A DNA stretch of 64,000 bases, from assembly GCF_014648895.1 (NCBI RefSeq), contig NZ_BMRZ01000010.1, forward strand, positions 124,001 through 188,000, read 5' to 3'. Source of the DNA: Streptomyces tanashiensis (lineage in GTDB: Bacteria; Actinomycetota; Actinomycetes; Streptomycetales; Streptomycetaceae). Under the pieces are notes generated by a model. The model made no database searches, was not told the origin of the DNA, and saw only the letters and a program-made list of their open reading frames with translations. A program made the position numbers and the translations under genes. Each line of letters begins with the position of its first letter. Within the stretch, counting starts at the first letter, position 1. Shown piece after piece: positions 62,176 through 64,000 of this stretch.

Positions 62176-62829
62176 TCACAGAACGTGACGGAGGGCCCGG
62201 TCACGGATCATGAGCACGGCTCTTTTGTCGGGGAGGTCGACTTCCGCCGCGTAGCGGAAGCCGCCGCTGAGGAACGCGGAGACGGAGGGGGTGTTGAGGA
62301 TGTCGGGTTCGGCGACGACTCGGGTGCAGCGGGGACGGTGGTCGAGGACCAGATCCGCGACGGCACGCAGCAGCGTGGTGCCGACGCCGCGGCCCCGGTC
62401 CGTGTCGCCTCCGATCAGCAGGTGGATACCCGTGTCGTGGGGACGCGCCGGGTAGTACCGCGCGAGCGGGTCGAGATCGGCACGGTAGATCTCGAAGTAG
62501 CTCATGGGGGTGCCGTCGAGGACGCCGAGGCAGGGGACGCTCCGGCCGTCGCCCTCGAGCTGGGCCCGGACGTGCTCGGCGGTGACGGTGTCGGGTCCTG
62601 CGAGCTCCCAGAAGGCGGCGACGGCCGGGTCGTTCATCCATCGGGCCAGCAGGGGCAGATCCCGTTCGAGTCGTACGGGGACGAGCCCGAAGGAGCCCAC
62701 AGGGGTGTCGGCGGGCCCCCAGGCTGCGACGGAGTCCAGCAGATCGCCGTCGAGGAGGGCGACGAGGTCCTCGACTCTCAGGTCCAGGGTGTCGTCCCCG
62801 GGCGGTTCCGGTGGGCGGGTGGGTGACAC
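62176..62829 (-). CDS. GNAT acetyltransferase of siderophore biosynthesis (AlcB/RhbD-like)
   Basis: The 217-residue protein has the IucB/AlcB-type GNAT signature: FGLVPVRLERDLPLLARWMNDPAVAAFWELAGPDTV, SYFEIYRADLDPLARYYPARPHDTGIHLLIG (a strand pair unique to siderophore acylases) and DRGRGVGTTLLRAVADLVL (acetyl-CoA loop). These enzymes acetylate or acylate a hydroxylamine such as N-hydroxyputrescine, -cadaverine or -lysine. GGAGA lies 8 bases before GTG 62829. It lies between two IucA/IucC genes in the same direction, so the product is probably a hydroxamate siderophore. Confidence 0.9.
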   Translation of the reverse strand: MSPTRPPEPPGDDTLDLRVEDLVALLDGDLLDSVAAWGPADTPVGSFGLVPVRLERDLPLLARWMNDPAVAAFWELAGPDTVTAEHVRAQLEGDGRSVPCLGVLDGTPMSYFEIYRADLDPLARYYPARPHDTGIHLLIGGDTDRGRGVGTTLLRAVADLVLDHRPRCTRVVAEPDILNTPSVSAFLSGGFRYAAEVDLPDKRAVLMIRDRALRHVL

Positions 62830-62887
62830 GGTGTCGCTCTCCTCTCGGCGGTGTGGTCGGGGCGCTGAGCGCCGGCGGGTCGCGTGT

Positions 62888-64000
62888 TCAGGTACGGAGG
62901 GGGTTGGTGATGGTGACGTAGACGGACTGGGTGTCGACGGGTCCGACGAGCTCGTCCAGGCCGTGCAGGCGGGTGAGGAGGTTGGCCTTGCTACGCAGGG
63001 TCGCGGCTTCCAGGAGTCGGTGCGGAAGGGGTGAGCCCAGGCTGGTGGCGGAGGTGAGGAAGCTGCGGAAGGCGGCGAGCAGGACGCGTTCGTCGGCGAG
63101 GTGCTGGGCGCCGAAGGCGCCGATCAGACCGAGGACGTTGTTGATGCCGAGGTAGTAGGCGAAGCGCTCGTCGGTGACCTGGTCGGAGACGAAGGTGTCG
63201 CTGTCGGCTCCGATGCCGGGGAGGCGGCTCTCCAGCTCGCCCCGGTGGGACTCGCGGAAGTAGTAGCCCTGGTTGTCGCGGTAGCGGCCGCCGATCGGCC
63301 AGCCGTCCGGGTCCAGGAGCACCAGGGTGTTCTGCTGGTGGGCCTCCAGGGCGATGCCGGCGTGGCCGTCGAGCCAGAGGACGGGGCGGACGACCTGGTC
63401 GAGGTAGCGGAGGAACCACTCGGCGGCGACGGCGGTCGTGGGGCGGCCGGTGCGTGCGGCGAGCCGTCCGATGACGTCGGCGAGCCGGGAGCGCATGGCG
63501 GTGGCCCCGGGCCACGGGCGGGGTGCTGTGAGGGAGGCGATGCAGACGGCGTCGTCGCCGGGTCCGAAGGGGTTGTGGCGGACCATGACGTCGAGGCCGG
63601 GGACGGGGGTTCCGTCGGGGGCGTCGACGGCGAGCCAGGCGGGGTCGCGCACGATGTCGAACCCCGGGTGGGCGGCCTGCCACTCGTCGACGAGGCCGGT
63701 ACGGAGCAGCCGGTGGACCTCGACGCCCCGGTGGAGTTCCTTGCGGAGGTTCTCGCGGCGGGAGTTGGTGATGCGCAGGCCGAGCGAGAGCTTGAGCATG
63801 GCCCGGGCGCCGGGGCGGTGCACGGTGCGGACGGAGGAGGTGGGGTGCCAGGGGCTGCCGTGGAGGCCGAGGTCGTGGAGGAGGCCCGCGTCGAGGAGGG
63901 CCCGGACGTCGGGGCGGTGCAGGAGTTCGCGGGCCTGCCAGGGGTGCAGGGGCAGTGGTGCGGTGCCGGCGGGGAGCGTGAGCCCTTCGGCGAGACCGGA
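62888..64000 (-). CDS. Second IucA/IucC siderophore synthetase, C-terminal part (partial)
   Basis: The frame is open from the window end to the stop at 62888, giving 370 visible residues without a start. Landmarks include LPLHPWQARELL at the beginning, SSVRTVHRPGARAMLKLSLGLRITNSRREN, GIALEAHQQNTLVLLDPDGWPIGGRYRDNQGYYFRES and a helical end SKANLLTRLHGLDELVGPVDTQ. These are typical of IucA/IucC proteins. The N-terminal part lies beyond 64000. It precedes the GNAT with a 58-base gap. Confidence 0.92.
   Translation of the reverse strand, partial: SGLAEGLTLPAGTAPLPLHPWQARELLHRPDVRALLDAGLLHDLGLHGSPWHPTSSVRTVHRPGARAMLKLSLGLRITNSRRENLRKELHRGVEVHRLLRTGLVDEWQAAHPGFDIVRDPAWLAVDAPDGTPVPGLDVMVRHNPFGPGDDAVCIASLTAPRPWPGATAMRSRLADVIGRLAARTGRPTTAVAAEWFLRYLDQVVRPVLWLDGHAGIALEAHQQNTLVLLDPDGWPIGGRYRDNQGYYFRESHRGELESRLPGIGADSDTFVSDQVTDERFAYYLGINNVLGLIGAFGAQHLADERVLLAAFRSFLTSATSLGSPLPHRLLEAATLRSKANLLTRLHGLDELVGPVDTQSVYVTITNPLRT

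Overview
The window comes from a high-GC actinomycete chromosome and is almost certainly Streptomyces. Codon third positions are nearly all G or C, GTG and TTG starts are common, and the principal sigma factor gene hrdB lies directly beside whiH, a sporulation regulator. From memory, the order (IucA/IucC siderophore genes, dinG-like helicase, lexA, nrdR-nrdJ, rnhB, whiH, hrdB, parE, parC, M16 peptidases, M23 peptidase, ptsH, pat) matches the S. coelicolor core region around SCO5799-SCO5842. It therefore reads as conserved core chromosome with a few variable inserts. I see no prophage, insertion sequence, CRISPR array, rRNA or tRNA.

Layout. (1) 1-3858: surface-glycan genes (polysialyltransferase-like, GT2, YfhO-type membrane protein), all minus. 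(2) 4043-9088: isochorismatase-like hydrolase, a lipoprotein metallo-hydrolase divergent from a TetR regulator, thymidine kinase, and a phosphatase coupled to a DUF5998 protein. (3) 9129-17748: GNAT/acyl-CoA-synthetase-like Pat divergent from ptsH, which carries a DasR (dre) site; a GntR regulator; an M23 peptidase behind a c-di-AMP (ydaO) riboswitch; a pair of M16 peptidases. (4) 17930-30656: parC and parE enclose a CobW GTPase, a CitB-type two-component system, an SSS symporter with its DUF485 partner, and a NarL-type two-component system. (5) 31090-38107: a small zinc-ribbon-like protein, a secreted trypsin-like protease, hrdB, whiH, an ABC ATPase-permease fusion and a Nudix/winged-helix protein. 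(6) 38217-46739: debranching-enzyme-like protein, DUF4192 protein, a RecQ-like helicase with a phosphoribosyltransferase-like tail, two hypothetical genes separated by a 57-bp tandem repeat, and rnhB. (7) 46936-53216: a TetR/MFS efflux pair with two near-identical operators, ADP-ribosylglycohydrolase, histidine phosphatase, a YdbC-like protein, arylamine N-acetyltransferase, TerD. (8) 53320-60221: nrdR-nrdJ divergent from lexA, sharing a 437-bp control region with two NrdR boxes and one SOS box; then the DinG-type helicase. (9) 60272-64000: an NRPS-independent siderophore operon (IucA/IucC - GNAT - IucA/IucC), cut by the window end.

How the genes work together. Several cores handle DNA topology, replication precursors and repair: parE/parC, nrdJ under NrdR, lexA, the helicases, rnhB and tdk. 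Others handle developmental and nutritional control: hrdB, whiH, ptsH with its dre site, the c-di-AMP-controlled wall hydrolase, and the two-component systems around a carboxylate-type symporter. The least described items are the RecQ-PRTase architecture with paired DnaA-box-like sites upstream, a response regulator with a roughly 115-residue repetitive linker, the VQP repeat inside Pat, and two intergenic tandem repeats (45 bp and 57 bp). I did not find a clearly new defence or biosynthetic system. No searches were run, so all family names rest on motif recognition.
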